Source: Multifurca ochricompacta (taxonomy: Eukaryota; Basidiomycota; Agaricomycetes; Russulales; Russulaceae). From it: DNA of 35,466 nt. Shown here in pieces: positions 1 through 10,819 of this stretch. Position 1 is the first letter of the stretch. The number at the start of each line of letters is the position of its first letter. Where the stretch lies: contig WTXG01000335.1 in assembly GCA_022496185.1 (NCBI GenBank), positions 1 through 35,466 of the forward strand, written 5' to 3'. Below the pieces are notes generated by a model, which was given only the letters and a program-made list of their open reading frames with translations, was not told where the DNA came from and made no database searches. The translations under genes were made by a program, and so were the position numbers.

Positions 1-230
1 TTGAATTCTAGCGTGGGCTACATTGGCTAGCCACCTCGTCTTCTCCGTCGCCCATCGGTTAATTTTTGGTCCTCTCATTAGGCCCAACACATGGACACTC
101 TGGGTATCTCATGTCTTATGATTGTCACTTGGTTATTCAGGAAGATGTGGAGCTCTATCTGAGTCCACCAATACTTTGCCTTTGCCCGGTTTCTGTCAAA
201 CAATGGGTGTGGTACCCCTTCAATTCATCC
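1..230 (-). pseudogene. Ty3-type Gag fragment inside hAT-A copy 1
   Basis: This is the mirror of the Gag-like stretch at 14830-15059 in copy 2. Read on the minus strand it shows the same decayed Gag core, with an in-frame stop inside it. It enters from outside the window. Confidence 0.5.
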
Positions 231-1661
231 TCCGGTCGTCCCATCCTTGGGTGTCGTGGTTAATAGTAAGTCGGTGCCTCCTTCTTCTGGGTCTTTAGCT
301 GATCGCTGTCGTTGTCTAGGTTGGGGTTCAGGAAATGTGGTCGACATTGTGTCCATGTTCGCTCCTGCCGGTAGCGCTTTGAATGACGGTTGGAGGATGT
401 GTTCGGTTTGGTGGGGTTCTGGAGAAATCAGGTGCGTTGAGTCCGGTTTCGTTTTGGGGCTATTCTAATAGCTTCATCCTGTCCTAGATTGTTAGGGTGG
501 ACGTGGTACCACGTCGCTTGGTAGAGGTCGACCGCGAGGCGTGTATGTCGGTAGGGGACCCAATATCCCCTGCAAGGTGCGTTCTCCTCTCATAATTCTA
601 ACCAGCGTGCGTTCCTTTTCAGCTTCGGGTCGACGTCGTCAGTTAGTCGGATAGGAAGTACAAATGGGAAGGAGGTCGTCACAGCTGCAAGATTCGTTTC
701 AATGGATATTTACTAAGGGTTCCTGAAGCAGTCTTGCTTCCAGTCGGGGTTCCAGCAAGAGTTCGGGATTCGTGGGTTCGGCGTGGAGTGGGGCGATATC
801 GGTCGGGGAGTCGCTTGCAAGAAGGGCAAATTGATTTCGGTTCTCAGGTAAGACGCGTTCAATTCCTAGCGTTACTGATCTGTCTTCTAGATTTCGATTC
901 GGGGATTCGTACTCGAGGGAGTCGTCGTTCGTAGAGGGGGTCTGTGGTTCCTTCACGGAGTAAGGCATCGTCGTTCAGGGATTCGGGCAAGGGGACGCGT
1001 CGTCGTCGCCTTGCGGATTCAGATAAGTTCTTCTGTCTCTAAGTTCAATTAGGTCTGTTCTAATGTCACAGCCATGTTTCTACTGTATCAAGGTCGTTCA
1101 AGCTGCTGTCCCTCAAGTTATGGAGCGTGCGCAAGTCCAAAGTCGAGACTGTCAAGGATCAGTCAAGTCACAGCATCAAGACGAACCACAGAGGGCGGGA
1201 TCAAGGCTCAAGGTCAAGGCCATCAAAAGCAAGTTGATTCAAGAGTGTCAAAGCAAACTACAGGAGCCGCGGTCAAGGTTCAAGAGGCCCACAAGTTACA
1301 AGAGGGGCACGCGTGCAAGGAGCAAGTCGAAGCAGTGGCAATAGGCCCTGCTGGAGGTCTGTCTTTCCAAATATGACCTGTTTAAATACATGTACTCTAG
1401 TGTCTTGTAAGTAAGGTAGAACACTCAGTATAATGGCTAGCCATGTGAATCTCCACTGGAGATTGAGACAAGAAATCTAAGTGTGCACCCACTCCAAAAG
1501 TGAATGACCAGTCAGTCTAAGCAGTCAGAAAATCAGATAAATCGTCACAAACGCGTCACAAACCATCATGTCAACAAAACGCGTTCACGATACTTAGGAT
1601 ACACATCTAATAATACTCTTAATAACCATATATAATATATATTGTGTGATTTTAGTAGTGA

Positions 1662-1746
1662 GAATGTGTGGCTCAGTGGTTGGAGTGGGAGCGCGTGCGT
1701 GTAGACATGGCTCTGACTGGAGGTCTTGGGTTCAATCCCCAATTTT
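1662..1746 (+). other. tRNA-like module with Pol III A and B boxes (hAT-A copy 1)
   Basis: An A-box match TGGCTCAGTGG (1669-1679) is followed 50 nt later by a B-box match GGTTCAATCCC (1729-1739). The D stem (GCTC/GAGT) and T stem (TTGGG/CCCAA) can pair, and a TTTT run follows at 1743-1746. The variable part is too long and the acceptor stem too poor for a working tRNA. It reads outward toward the element end at 2038. Confidence 0.65.
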
Positions 1747-2179
1747 GGCTATTTCTTTCCAGTTTAGGAGCCCGCGGGAATTTCCCCCGGATGACTTCCG
1801 CGAGTTGGGTATTCCCATGGCTGTGGACTTTGTGCTATGCCATATATGGAAATAGACCGGTTGCAACCGGTCTAAACCGGTTTTCATCGGTCTTTCAATA
1901 TTCTGTAATAGCATGCAACCGGCAACCGATAAGTCACAGAATCTGGGCAACCGCAACCGGTGGTCCGGTTGCATTCGGTCGGGTCCGGTCCGGTTCCGGT
2001 CGCTTTTTCGGTTTGGGCAACCGGACCTTTAAACACTAATTGCTGCATCTGTTCCGGACACTGTTTTTAACCGCATCAAGGGCAGTACCCATGCAAAGAA
2101 CGTATGGGACAATGTGAAGGTGATCTTTGAGGGGAGATCTAGAAATTTGTTGATTGACTTGGGGAGAAAGCTTCAGAAC

Positions 2180-2197
2180 ATGTGGTGTGGAGAGGAT
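2180..2197 (+). repeat. Target-site duplication, left copy (LINE)
   Basis: This 18-base stretch of the Copia gag is repeated exactly at 3898-3915 and flanks the LINE insertion. Confidence 0.9.
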
Positions 2198-3897
2198 TTT
2201 TTTTTTTTTTTTTTTTTTGAAATCAACTTTATTACGCGCTTCAGCCAAACAGACAAATCGCGCGGCTACTACAGGTACATAGTAGCTACTGTAAGAAGGG
2301 ACAAATGCCCTGGAGGTAGTGGGTGGGAAACCCTAAGGGAAAACCCGAGGTTGTAGTAAGTGGAAGACCCAGAATACCAGGACCCCCACCCCAAAGGGTG
2401 GGGAAGAGGAAGATGTAAAAATAGAGATGGGGACGGCTAGGCGCAGTTGCCAGGTCCAGACCCCGGGTGCCATCATGGTCGAGACCCAACCAATCTGTAC
2501 AGTAAAAGTCCGAAACACAAAAGTTACAAGTAAAATTAGAAAAGGTGCCGCTAAGCGGCGGGTGTGGGGGCCGGGACAGCCGGCTTCTTGACGCGGGGCG
2601 GCTTCTTCCAACGTCGGACAGCACCAGCATGCCCAAAGGCATAGAGGGTGCGCTGGGCCAGAAGGCCCGCCAGCGCCGCACCATCCGGGTCCTCAAAGGC
2701 CACCACCACAGAAGAGGTGGAGCCAGGGAGGAGGGTGGAGGGGGCGCGGACCCAGGAAGGAAGGGCTGTCACTTTGAGTGCCCTGTACACCGGGTTCTCA
2801 CGACCCAGGGCCTCATGGCAGGCCTGGGGAGAATGTGCCCCAGTGTGTGGGGTCACGCCAGTAGCAAGGCCGTTGATGGTCACCCGGGACCACCGAACAT
2901 TCGGGCGGGAGGAGGGGGAAAGCGGCTGGCCCATCACCGACAAGAAGGGACCGAGCAGGGAATTGAGGAGGGGCTGGGCGGAGAGGAGGTTAGCCTCCGA
3001 GACATCTGGGCCGGCCGTAAGAACCAGGTTCTTCTTCGGTGTCCACCGCGCGGCAGACAGAGTGACCTGGGTCCCAGACCCAGAAAGCTCAGAGTTCAAG
3101 AATGAGACAATAGCCCCAGGGGGCTTGCACACAAATGGAGGGTCGGAGGGGTCCTGCACAGAACCAGGAAATACCACCAGAGAGGGTCTCGCGCGCCTCT
3201 TGGCAGCAGCAGCATAGGATGAGGGGGGGGAGGGGGCAGGGGCAGCAGGGACAGTGGGGGCAGGAGGGGGCGCAGGGGAAGGAGCCGGGGCAGAGGGCCT
3301 GGCCTTGGCCTTGGGGGCCTTGGCTGGGGCGACCTGGGCCGGGGCCTGGGCAGGTGGGGCTGGAGGGGTCTGGGCCGGGGCCTTACCTTTCTTGGAAGGG
3401 CCTGGAGTGGGAGCAGGAGGAGGAGGAGCAGCAGGAGGGGGGCCACTGGTTGGGCACCAGCAGAGAGTGCAGCTACCTTCGCATTAAGAACCATGACCTC
3501 CCTTGTGAGGCGGTGCAGGTCCATGAGGACGATAGTGTCAGTGGAAGGGGGAGTAGGAAAGGCAGCCTGGAAGGCAGCCACAAAGGCTGGGGAGTGCTGT
3601 GCATAGGAGTGGACAAGGGAGGGGCCCCCAGAAGCAGGGGTGAAATTGAGGAAGGAATGGAGGTGGTCATGGAGAGTGGCAACATAAGCGTCATCATCTC
3701 CAGGGAAGGAAGCCTCAGCCTCTACCATCCCATCATAAAGCTGGGTGATGGCCGAGGTGAGAACCTGGGCAGGAGAAGGGGGGGGTGGGGGAGGGGGCTC
3801 AGAAAGAGCAGCAAATCGATTGGACATTGGAGGCAACTTGAGCAACTAGCAACACAAAAACTCAAAAGTAATGGTGGTGGTAAATGGTCAAGAAGGG
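2198..3897 (-). mobile_element. ORF1-only LINE (Tad1-like), non-autonomous
   Basis: The insert lies between 18-bp direct repeats and has a 22-T run at 2197-2218, which is a poly(A) tail on the minus strand. These are hallmarks of target-primed reverse transcription. Read on the minus strand it has a short 5' leader, an ORF1 (3827 to 2551), about 330 nt of 3' sequence and the tail. There is no endonuclease or reverse transcriptase, so it must have moved in trans. It is G-rich on the plus strand, unlike the Copia it entered. Confidence 0.85.
2551..3827 (-). pseudogene. LINE ORF1 (nucleic-acid-binding) with one frameshift
   Basis: The likely start is the ATG at 3827 (MSNRFAALSE). The N-terminal third is helical. 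A long Pro/Ala-rich linker follows, then a C-terminal globular part. The C-terminal part resembles the RRM-like region of ORF1 proteins in agaricomycete LINEs, with motifs such as PSWVRAPS and VVAFEDPDGA. ORF1 proteins bind the element RNA in a ribonucleoprotein. The reading frame changes near 3445 in the linker, so this copy is broken unless the shift is a sequencing error. The family match is from memory. Confidence 0.7.
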
Positions 3898-3915
3898 ATG
3901 TGGTGTGGAGAGGAT
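3898..3915 (+). repeat. Target-site duplication, right copy (LINE)
   Basis: It is the exact second copy of 2180-2197. The Copia gag frame continues directly from here. Confidence 0.9.
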
Positions 3916-4464
3916 GACAATGTATGAAATCATTTTGATAAGATTGCTGACTTGTGCAAGCAACTGGCAGCAATGGGAGAGACTGTCAGTGACAACCAGT
4001 ACACCAACATCCTTATGGTGTCCTTACCCCCTTCCTACAATGGCCCTCTCAACTCTATCATGACCACTGCCAACATTACAGGCACTGATATCACACCTAC
4101 ATCCGTCATCCGGCTCATCACCAATGAGTATGACAAGTGCACCTTACAAAACCCAAAGCCAAGTCAAGATGAAGCTTTCACTGCAGACACTCAAAAGAAG
4201 AAGAAGAAGAAGCGCAATGTCGAGTGCTTCAATTGCCACAAGAAAGGGCATTTCAAGTCAGAATGCTGGGCAAAAGGCGGTGGCAAAGAAGGTCAAGGAC
4301 CGAAGAAGAAGAGTGGAGCGTCAGACAGCACTGCCACAGCAGCCAAGCAGGCAGGAGATGCCGAGGCATGGGCCACGATCAAAGAGATTGCAGAGGCACA
4401 GGGTGATGAAGACTTCACCAAGGACCAAGCAGCTGCAGCACATGGAGCACATGCAGAAAGATGA

Positions 4465-5034
4465 GCAGAGGCCAAGCTTTATGACTCAGGGGCTTCATGC
4501 CACATGTCTCCATTCCAAGATCGTTTTATCACTTATTGTCAGATCCCTCCCAGAGCTATTACCACAGCCAATAACCAAGTTTTCTATGCCGTTGGCACTG
4601 GCAACTTACAAATTGACATGCTGAATGGAGCTTTGACAACACCAGTCCTGCTGCAAGAGGTGCTGCACGCGCTGGAGATGGGACTAACCATTGTTTCAAT
4701 TAGCCAAATCGTCAAAGCTGGCTATTCAGTGTCTTTCAAGGGCGACTCTTGCAATATCAAGAAACAAGGAGGCCATATAGTTGGCAAGATCCCAGCTAGC
4801 ACTAATGGGCTCTACAAAGTTGAGCGCACCTATGAGGCAAGCATTGCATCAGAATGTGTCGATATTCTCATGCTCCACAGGCGACTTGGCCATATTTCAG
4901 TGGATGCCATCCGCTCTCTTATTCGCAACAATGCAGTCACTGGGCTGCAGCTAATAGATGACAATTTTTCCCCTTTTGTCTGCAAATCATGTGAGTATGC
5001 TAAAGCGACACGCAAGGCTATCCGCAAGGAGTGA
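4465..5034 (+). pseudogene. Copia protease and pre-integrase region
   Basis: The aspartic protease motif LYDSGAS lies at the start (about 4477-4497). It is followed by the GAG-pre-integrase zinc region with LHRRLGHIS near 4873 and CKSCEYAK near 4981. In Copia elements the protease cleaves the polyprotein and the zinc region belongs to the integrase N-terminus. The residue after DSGAS is Cys where the family usually has Arg, which fits CGC-to-TGC change. A TGA at 5032 ends the frame at a usual Arg position. Confidence 0.8.
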
Positions 5035-6305
5035 GCAACCCCTCTGGCAGACACTTTTGGCTCAGAGATTCACACTGATGTCTGGGGCCCTTTGCCACTG
5101 AACAGTCTAGGATGCCACAAGTATTATGTCACTTTCACTGACAACTACACTTGCTTCACTAAGATCGATCTCTTGTGTACTAAGGACCAGGCTTTCCCAG
5201 CTTACAAGGCTTTTGCAGCATGGGCTAACACACAGCACAGTGTGCACATTAAACAACTCAGGTCTGACCGTGGTGGGGAGTACACCAGCGGTGCCTTCAC
5301 AAAGTTCTTGCAAGAGCAAGGGACTGAAAGGCAACTTACTATGCATGACATGCCACAGCACAATGGTGTTGCAGAGTCACTAAATCAACAACTTCTCGAA
5401 CACGTGTGTGCCATCCTCCACCACTCTGGACTGCTGAAGAACTTGTGGGGGGAGGCAATTCACTTTACCATGTGGTTGAAGAACCACACATCCACCAAGG
5501 CACTAGGTAATGTCACGCCATTCAAGCACCTGTACAAGACAAAGCCCGACTTAGGAGGAGTGCCCAAGTGGGGACAGCGCGTGTGGGTTCACAGCAATTC
5601 CAGCACAAAACTTGACATGTGGGCTATTGAGGCCCAATGGGTAGGCTATGACGCTGACAGCACTCACGCTCACCGCATATACTGGCCACACAAGAATAGC
5701 ATCTCTGTGGAACGGAACATCAAGTTCATGCCGAGTACCATAACCATTCATTCACCCATTCCTAGCTATGCACCTGCCACCACACCAGTCGTCACGCAGC
5801 AACTGATAGTGGCACGACCTGTGACACCCATCAAAGCCAAAATGCAACAACCTCCACCTGCTACCGACAGCGGTGAAGAAGAGAAGCCCAACGAAGAAGA
5901 GCCTGACATTTGGACGACCCCTTCGCCAGCCCTGCAGTTCATACCACCTAAGCAGACACCGACACCACCAGGTGCGCCAAAGAAACTCAAGCCTACAGAG
6001 CCGATGCACACATCTATGCAACTCACAAAACTGGCCAAGCAGAAATGCACTGGGACTTCAGGAGCTACCCCAACTGGCAGCAAGAATGCCACCCCTCACT
6101 TTTGGGGGATGCACCCTGATTACAAGGGGGATCTTGCATCTGCTGCTGACAGTATCACAGACAACTTTGTTTACCATGCAGGGTTTGACGATGTTATTGC
6201 CGCAGCAATACAAGACACTCAAGGCGACCCAAAAACACTTAAAGAAGCACAGGCGCGATTGGACTGGCCTCAATGGAAAGAAGCCATGGACAGCGAGATT
6301 GCGAC
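5035..6305 (+). pseudogene. Copia integrase core and linker
   Basis: The rve integrase core is recognisable: HTDVWGPLP near 5071, the FTDNYT segment, LRSDRGGEY near 5260 and the HNGVAES segment near 5360. These hold the D,D,E triad that joins element DNA to the target. A Pro/Thr-rich linker follows and leads toward the reverse transcriptase. The frame is open to 6305, where a solo LTR breaks it. Several usual Arg positions read Cys or Gln, again fitting CpG decay. Confidence 0.85.
6301..6305 (+). repeat. 5-bp target duplication GCGAC (left)
   Basis: GCGAC is repeated at 6887-6891. With the insert and one copy removed, the Copia frame is continuous. Confidence 0.8.
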
Positions 6306-6886
6306 TGTGACACTTTCTTGCTATTATTTCGCGTTTTCTCTCTTTTTCTGTCTGCTATGTCCCTTTCTTTCACCATATACCTTATCAGATCCACTTATCT
6401 GATGGCCATAGTCTGGACAAGGGATTCAACTCCCATGTCATCTGGCTGATGATCTCATAGTTGATGTCATAGACCTTGTGACCCTAGTATGATCTCATAG
6501 TTGATGTCATGACCCTTGTGACTTAGTATGATATCATTTGTACAAGATTCTAGACTATGACTTCATAGTAGCTACATTGTATTCAAGGACTACAATAAAT
6601 CCAAGGACAGACCAAGTCTGTTCTCCTTGTACCAATCAAAGGTCATTAGGAAGTCCCTTCAGCCCTCTTCCAAGATGTGACTTGAGAGGGTTTGGCTCAC
6701 CAGTAACTCCAGCCAAGGCTCTTGCCTTGCTATCTGAATACCCTGACTTCACATGTGATGTTCAGACTCATTGCCTTGATCCATACCGGCCACGCACTGT
6801 GTGACACCTGCCTACCTTGATTGCCTTGATTGACTGTGACCCTGACTGACCCGAACCGACACACGCCAAAGGACCTGTGTGCGACA
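6306..6886 (+). mobile_element. Solo LTR inside Copia
   Basis: The 581-bp insert starts TGTGACAC and ends GTGCGACA, which are imperfect inverted repeats of the TG...CA type. It is flanked by GCGAC on both sides. It has no internal coding sequence. An AATAAA lies near 6595. It is best explained as what remains after recombination between the two LTRs of an element. The family is not represented elsewhere in the window as far as I can see. Confidence 0.8.
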
Positions 6887-8330
6887 GCGACACTGCAGAA
6901 GGCTGGGATGTGGAGCACAGTTCCGCACCCATCAAGCAAGAACATAGTAGGGTCAAAGTGGGTCTATTGGATCAAGTGCAAGGCAGACAGCAGCGTCGAC
7001 AAGTACAAGGCTCGACTTGTGGCGCGAGGTTTCACTCAAATTTACGGTGTTGACTACTTTGACACATTCTCGCCTGTCGCCAAGCTTGCCAGCTTCCAAG
7101 CAATTCTCGCCATTGCTGCACGCAACGATTGGGAGATAGAGTCTTTCGACTTCAATGGCATGTACCTCAATGGTCAGTTAGATGATGATGAGGAAATTTA
7201 CATGCAGCCAGCCCTGGGTTATGAGATTCAGGGGGAGGATTTGGTATTGTGACTGCAGAAGTCCCTTTACAGACTAAAGCAGGCTGGTCGAAAGTGGTAT
7301 GATACTCTTTCACACGCCTTGACTGAACTTGGTTTCTGCGTTAGCCAAGCAGACCCAGGAGTTTTCCTTGAGCAAATCAATGAGCAAATACTTGTCTTGG
7401 CAATACACATTGACGACTGCACTTTCACTGGTAGCTCGGGCAAGCTGATTGCCCAGTACAAAGACAAGATCAATGCTCACTATGCTCTTACTGACCTGGG
7501 ACCGATTCACTGGCTCTTGGGCATCAAAGTTACATGCGATTGCTCCACACACACCATTTCCCTTTCCCAAACATCTTATATCAACTCAATTATTGCGTGA
7601 TTCACACTTCAAGATGCAAAAGCATGTGATACTCCTATGGTGCCAGGAGTAATGTATTCCCATAATGATTGTCCCAGGGATGCCACTGAAGCCATGCAAA
7701 TGCAAAAAATGCCATACCACGAGGCCATAGGGAGCCTCATGTACACCTCCGTTGCCACTCGCCCTGACATCACATTTGCAGTTTCGATGCTTTCACAATT
7801 CCTCGAGAATCCAGGGCAGGTGCATTGGGAGGGAGTAAAATGTGTTTTCTGGTACTTGGCTGGTACCAAGGCATATGAGCTAACCTATGGTGGTGAGCAT
7901 CATGATTTAGTAGGGTACACCAATGCTGACAGTGCTTCGCAAGAGCACAGGTGTGCCATCTCGGGGCACGTTTTCCTCATAGACAGTGGCGTGATTTCTT
8001 GGAGCTCCCACAAACAGGAGCTCATCACACTATCGACAGCAGAGGCTGAGTATGTTGCCATGACTCACACAGCAAAGGAGGCTATTTGGCTTTGCAAGCT
8101 CATCCATGAGCTGTTCCCTTCACTCGCCACCCTGACCACACTGTACTGCAACAACCAGGCCACACTCAAGCTTGCCATTGACGATAACTATCATGCGCAG
8201 ACCAAGCACATCAACATTTGGTACCACTTCATTTGACATGTCATAACAAGTGGCGCACTCGACATTGTCTACTGTCCAACAGATGACATGATGGCTGACA
8301 TACTAACAAAAGCTCTTCCCAGGTGGAAGG
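6887..8330 (+). pseudogene. Copia reverse transcriptase and RNase H
   Basis: RVT_2 motifs are clear: [20 protein letters not shown], then LVARGFTQ and FSPVAK, then DFNGMYLNG near 7150. RNase H follows with LSTAEAEYVA near 8032 and the ADILTKALP motif near 8297. Stops at 7251, 7598 and 8234 are all TGA where the family usually has Arg. The first half of the usual YxDD motif region reads AIHIDD near 7400. This stretch would copy element RNA into DNA if intact. It is dead. Confidence 0.88.
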
Positions 8331-8365
8331 TAATTTTTCACATCTCCGCCCTGGGATTATGTTGC

Positions 8366-8378
8366 GTTTGAGGGGGAG
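8366..8378 (+). promoter_or_regulatory. Copia polypurine tract
   Basis: A purine-rich run (TTTGAGGGGGAG) abuts the 3' LTR. It is the expected plus-strand DNA primer. Confidence 0.7.
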
Positions 8379-8790
8379 TGGCAGATTTTGGTTTGCCATA
8401 CTTGGCTTCAGGGATCACCTTGTTACGAGCCCGAAGAGAATTTTGGGCACCCCCTTGTGGGCATGTTTCGGTCTTGTTTCTGTCATGATTATTTGTGATG
8501 ATTTACTTATGATTACATTTCTGTCTCACCCTTTTTGTTACTAAGAGTCTTACCACCATTCTGGAATGTTCACATGCCAAAGCAAATGCGCCTTCATGAG
8601 TTTTAGATTAGTTATTACTGTCTTGATTGCTCATGTAAATTGTCTGGTATTAAACTACATAAAAGGGGCTGTAGAATAGCCCCAAGAAATCATCCTGTTC
8701 AAGAAACGTCCCTGTCTGTTGCTTCATTGCCCTAAAACTCTTGCTCTTGCCACCCCGCTCGACTTTCTATTCTCTCTAACTTGTGTGCCA
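8379..8790 (+). repeat. Copia 3' LTR
   Basis: The 412-bp LTR starts TGGCAG and ends TGTGCCA, giving TGGCA/TGCCA inverted ends. A TATA-like CATAAAAG at about 8658 is followed at once by a small hairpin (GGGGCT/AGCCCC, 8665-8683). The five bases after the end are GCGGT, the expected right target copy. The left copy is outside the window. Confidence 0.85.
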
Positions 8791-9334
8791 GCGGTCCTTT
8801 GTGGATTCAGGTAAGAAACCAATAGGGCTTCTTGGAGTTAAGTGGGATGAGTCAAAGTCAAAGGGGCTGTTCCCCAAGACGATGTTGAGTGGAAAAGTGC
8901 TGAAAGCACTGAGACAGGCAAGTCAGAGGATTCAAGGGGAAGTCCAGAAGACAAACACCGATGTATTCAATAAGTTGAGTCTGAGGTCTACATGGTAGTT
9001 ACAGCAGACTTATATACATAATCAAGTGGGTGTCTAAGAGATAAGGAAATGGAGTCAAGTGGGCCCAAATATACGAAAGTGGAGGGCATAGAGCCTAGCT
9101 TCTGATAGGGGATTAAGTAAGTGTCCAGTCTTAGAGATAAGGAGATAAAGAGATAAGGCGGCAGACATAGGTAAACAACAGTCAACAGGTACAAAACAAG
9201 TCACAGGGATGGAAGAAGAGCACATGACGGATCCCAGGATGGAGACATAATCAAGAAGTGGAGTGTAGGTGGGAGAGCTGGGTTTGCATTGGGGAGGGTA
9301 AAGAAAAGAGGTGTGCTTGGCGGGGTTTGTAACA
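8791..9334 (-). repeat. LTR of gag-only element (copy A), truncated by Copia
   Basis: It aligns over its length with 10222-10803 and 24194-24775. It ends ...TTTGTAACA at 9334, the inverse of the TGTTAC start. On the minus strand it is preceded by the purine run AGAGGGGGTGA, so it is the 3' LTR of a minus-strand element. The missing part lies before the Copia insertion, outside the window. Confidence 0.8.
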
Positions 9335-10221
9335 TCACCCCCTCTTCTGGTTCTAGCAGACCTGGCTAGAAATGACTCATACCATCATCATCCTGCACCA
9401 AATCCAAATAGTCATCAGCTACATTACAATCATCCAAGGTGTCATTCTCTTTGTCTGAATCTTTGGGGCATCTGTGGGTGTGCAAGAACCCATATGGGCC
9501 GCATTGCCCACACTGGTAGCACAGGTCGTGGATTGGACAGTTGAGTTTGCAGTGCCCTGAGTTGTGGTGTAGGCACTTGCCACACCATCCTGATGGATTG
9601 ATGATTATTGGGGCCACGCCTACACAGCGGAAAACGCAAAACCTACTCCAGTGCAGGTTGCTGCAGCAATGGCAGCACCACTTGTGATTGAGAGGGCAGT
9701 TCCAACTGATGTGGTACTTGCTGTCACATTGCCAACATGTCTCTCCTCAGGGGTTCTCATGCATGCATGGCATCTTGAATCAGTTGGGCAGCAGCATTGG
9801 CACAGCTCCTAGTGTCCATGGTGGAAGGGGGCATGCATAAGTGTCTGCATACCTCTCGGTGATAGTTTGATACACATCTCCCTGTTCCAACCTCTTTCAG
9901 ATCTCGACTAACTCCTGCTCCACCTGGAACATCCCACTGGTCAGCCTCATCATTCGTTTTGCATGTTCCTTGTATTGGGTGTTGAGTGTAGTGTGCAACA
10001 TCAGGTTCTTCCACAGTCTCATGACCTCAGCCTTGAGACATGGAAGACACATGTCATTTAGGACCTCATCTATTGCAAAGGCCCACAAGTCTTCAGCAGC
10101 TAAATGTCCCAGCTGCTTGTTGCTCATTGTATGGTGGAGGCAGCCTGTATACCTCTCCTCCAGATAGACTGGCACCCCATAGACAGGGCCGTTCTTCTTC
10201 ATACACCCTGCGACATCCATA
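9335..10221 (-). mobile_element. Internal region of gag-only LTR element, copy A
   Basis: The 887 bp between two LTRs hold one gag-like frame and no protease, reverse transcriptase or integrase. The element is therefore non-autonomous, similar in layout to the TR-GAG class described in plants. Confidence 0.75.
9366..10220 (-). pseudogene. Zinc-knuckle gag-like protein, copy A (frameshifted)
   Basis: The frame starts with an ATG at 10220, one base beyond the LTR edge. Its N-terminal part is followed by a coiled-coil-like helix (MMRLTSGMFQVEQELVEI). A C-terminal Cys/His-rich part, in another frame here, holds CGKCLHHNSGHCKLNC and CYQCGQCGPYGFLHTHRC. CCHC knuckles bind nucleic acid, so a Gag-like packaging role is inferred. 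I do not recognise a named family. The first knuckle seen in copy B (CWWCDSKYHISWNC) is also traceable here. Confidence 0.6.
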
Positions 10222-10803
10222 TGTTATGTCCGGTGCAGGACATTCTGCATGACTTGTGCGACAGCGTACTATTTGGGATTGGATAAGAAACCAACAGGGC
10301 TTCTTGGAGTGAGACAGGATGAGTCAAAGTCAAAGAGGCTGTCCTCTGAGACAATGTTGAGCGGAAAGGTGTCAGAAACACCGAGACACACGAGTCAGGA
10401 ATTCAGAGGGATGTCCAGAAGACAAACACCGATGTATTCAATAAGTCGAGTCTGAAGTCTACAATGTAGTTACAGCGGACTTATATACATAATTGAATGG
10501 GCGTCTACAAGATAAGATAACAGAGTCAGGTGGGCCTGAATATACAGAAGTGGAGGGCATAAAGCTTGGCTTCTGATAGGGTATTAAGTAAGTGTCCGGT
10601 TGTAAAGATAAAGAGATAAAAGATAAGGGGCCAAACATGAGTACACAGCGAGTCAACAAGCGCAAAGCGAGTCACAGGGAGGGAAGCAGGCATGTGATGG
10701 GTCCCAGGAAGGAGACGTGATCAAGAAGTGTAAGTAGGGGGACAGGCAGGGTCGTCACTGGGGATCGTGAAGAAAAGTGGGTTGCTAGGCAGGGGTCGTA
10801 ACA
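10222..10803 (-). repeat. LTR of gag-only element (copy B, 582 bp)
   Basis: It starts TGTTATG and ends CGTAACA on the plus strand. It is the 5' LTR of copy A and at the same time borders the internal region of copy B, so one LTR is shared by two internal regions. Confidence 0.82.
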
Positions 10804-10819
10804 TCACCCCCTCTTCGGG

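Larger units (their letters stand above)
1..2038 (-). mobile_element. hAT-A element, copy 1 (partial, one terminus in window)
   Basis: The stretch is the near-identical reverse complement of 13021-15059. It ends at 2038 with CTTTAAACACTA, the reverse of the TAGTGTTTAAAG terminus of copy 2. The rest of the element lies before the window. Its last 200 bases are full of ACCGGTT words, typical of subterminal transposase-binding repeats in hAT elements. By eye I found about four differences from copy 2 in two kilobases, one of them a single-base deletion near 1199, so both copies moved recently. It interrupts the gag region of the Copia element that resumes at 2039. No transposase is visible, so it is probably non-autonomous. 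The hAT assignment rests on the 8-bp target duplication of copy 2 and the TAGTG terminus. Confidence 0.85.
2039..4464 (+). pseudogene. Copia Gag (UBN2-type) with CCHC knuckle, split by a LINE
   Basis: The frame runs 2039-2197, is interrupted by the LINE, and resumes at 3916. It resembles the UBN2/gag-polypeptide family of Copia elements, with the LGRKLQNM-type core and a lysine-rich linker. The zinc knuckle CFNCHKKGHFKSEC (4228-4269) is the nucleic-acid-binding CX2CX4HX4C motif that packages element RNA. A TGA at 3925-3927 interrupts it just after the LINE, and another TGA at 4462 separates Gag from the protease. Both replace codons where this family usually has Arg, which fits CGA-to-TGA change. 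The N-terminus is outside the window. Confidence 0.85.
2039..8790 (+). mobile_element. Ty1/Copia retrotransposon, 3' part with 3' LTR, decayed
   Basis: Reading frames in Copia order are visible: Gag, zinc knuckle, protease, integrase, reverse transcriptase, RNase H, polypurine tract, LTR. The 5' part lies before the window, cut off by hAT-A copy 1. The element holds two further insertions, a LINE and a solo LTR. In-frame TGA stops occur at 3925, 4462, 5032, 7251, 7598 and 8234, so it cannot encode a polyprotein. The 3' LTR ends at 8790 inside the LTR of a gag-only element, so Copia inserted into that older element. Confidence 0.9.

Noticed and set aside
3135..3917. Plus-strand frame of 260 codons, Gly/Glu-rich
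   Set aside because: It is a shadow of the Pro/Ala-rich LINE ORF1 linker on the other strand.
6306..6886. Spliceosomal intron in Copia pol
   Set aside because: TG...CA ends and a 5-bp duplication fit a solo LTR; there are no intron-like boundaries.
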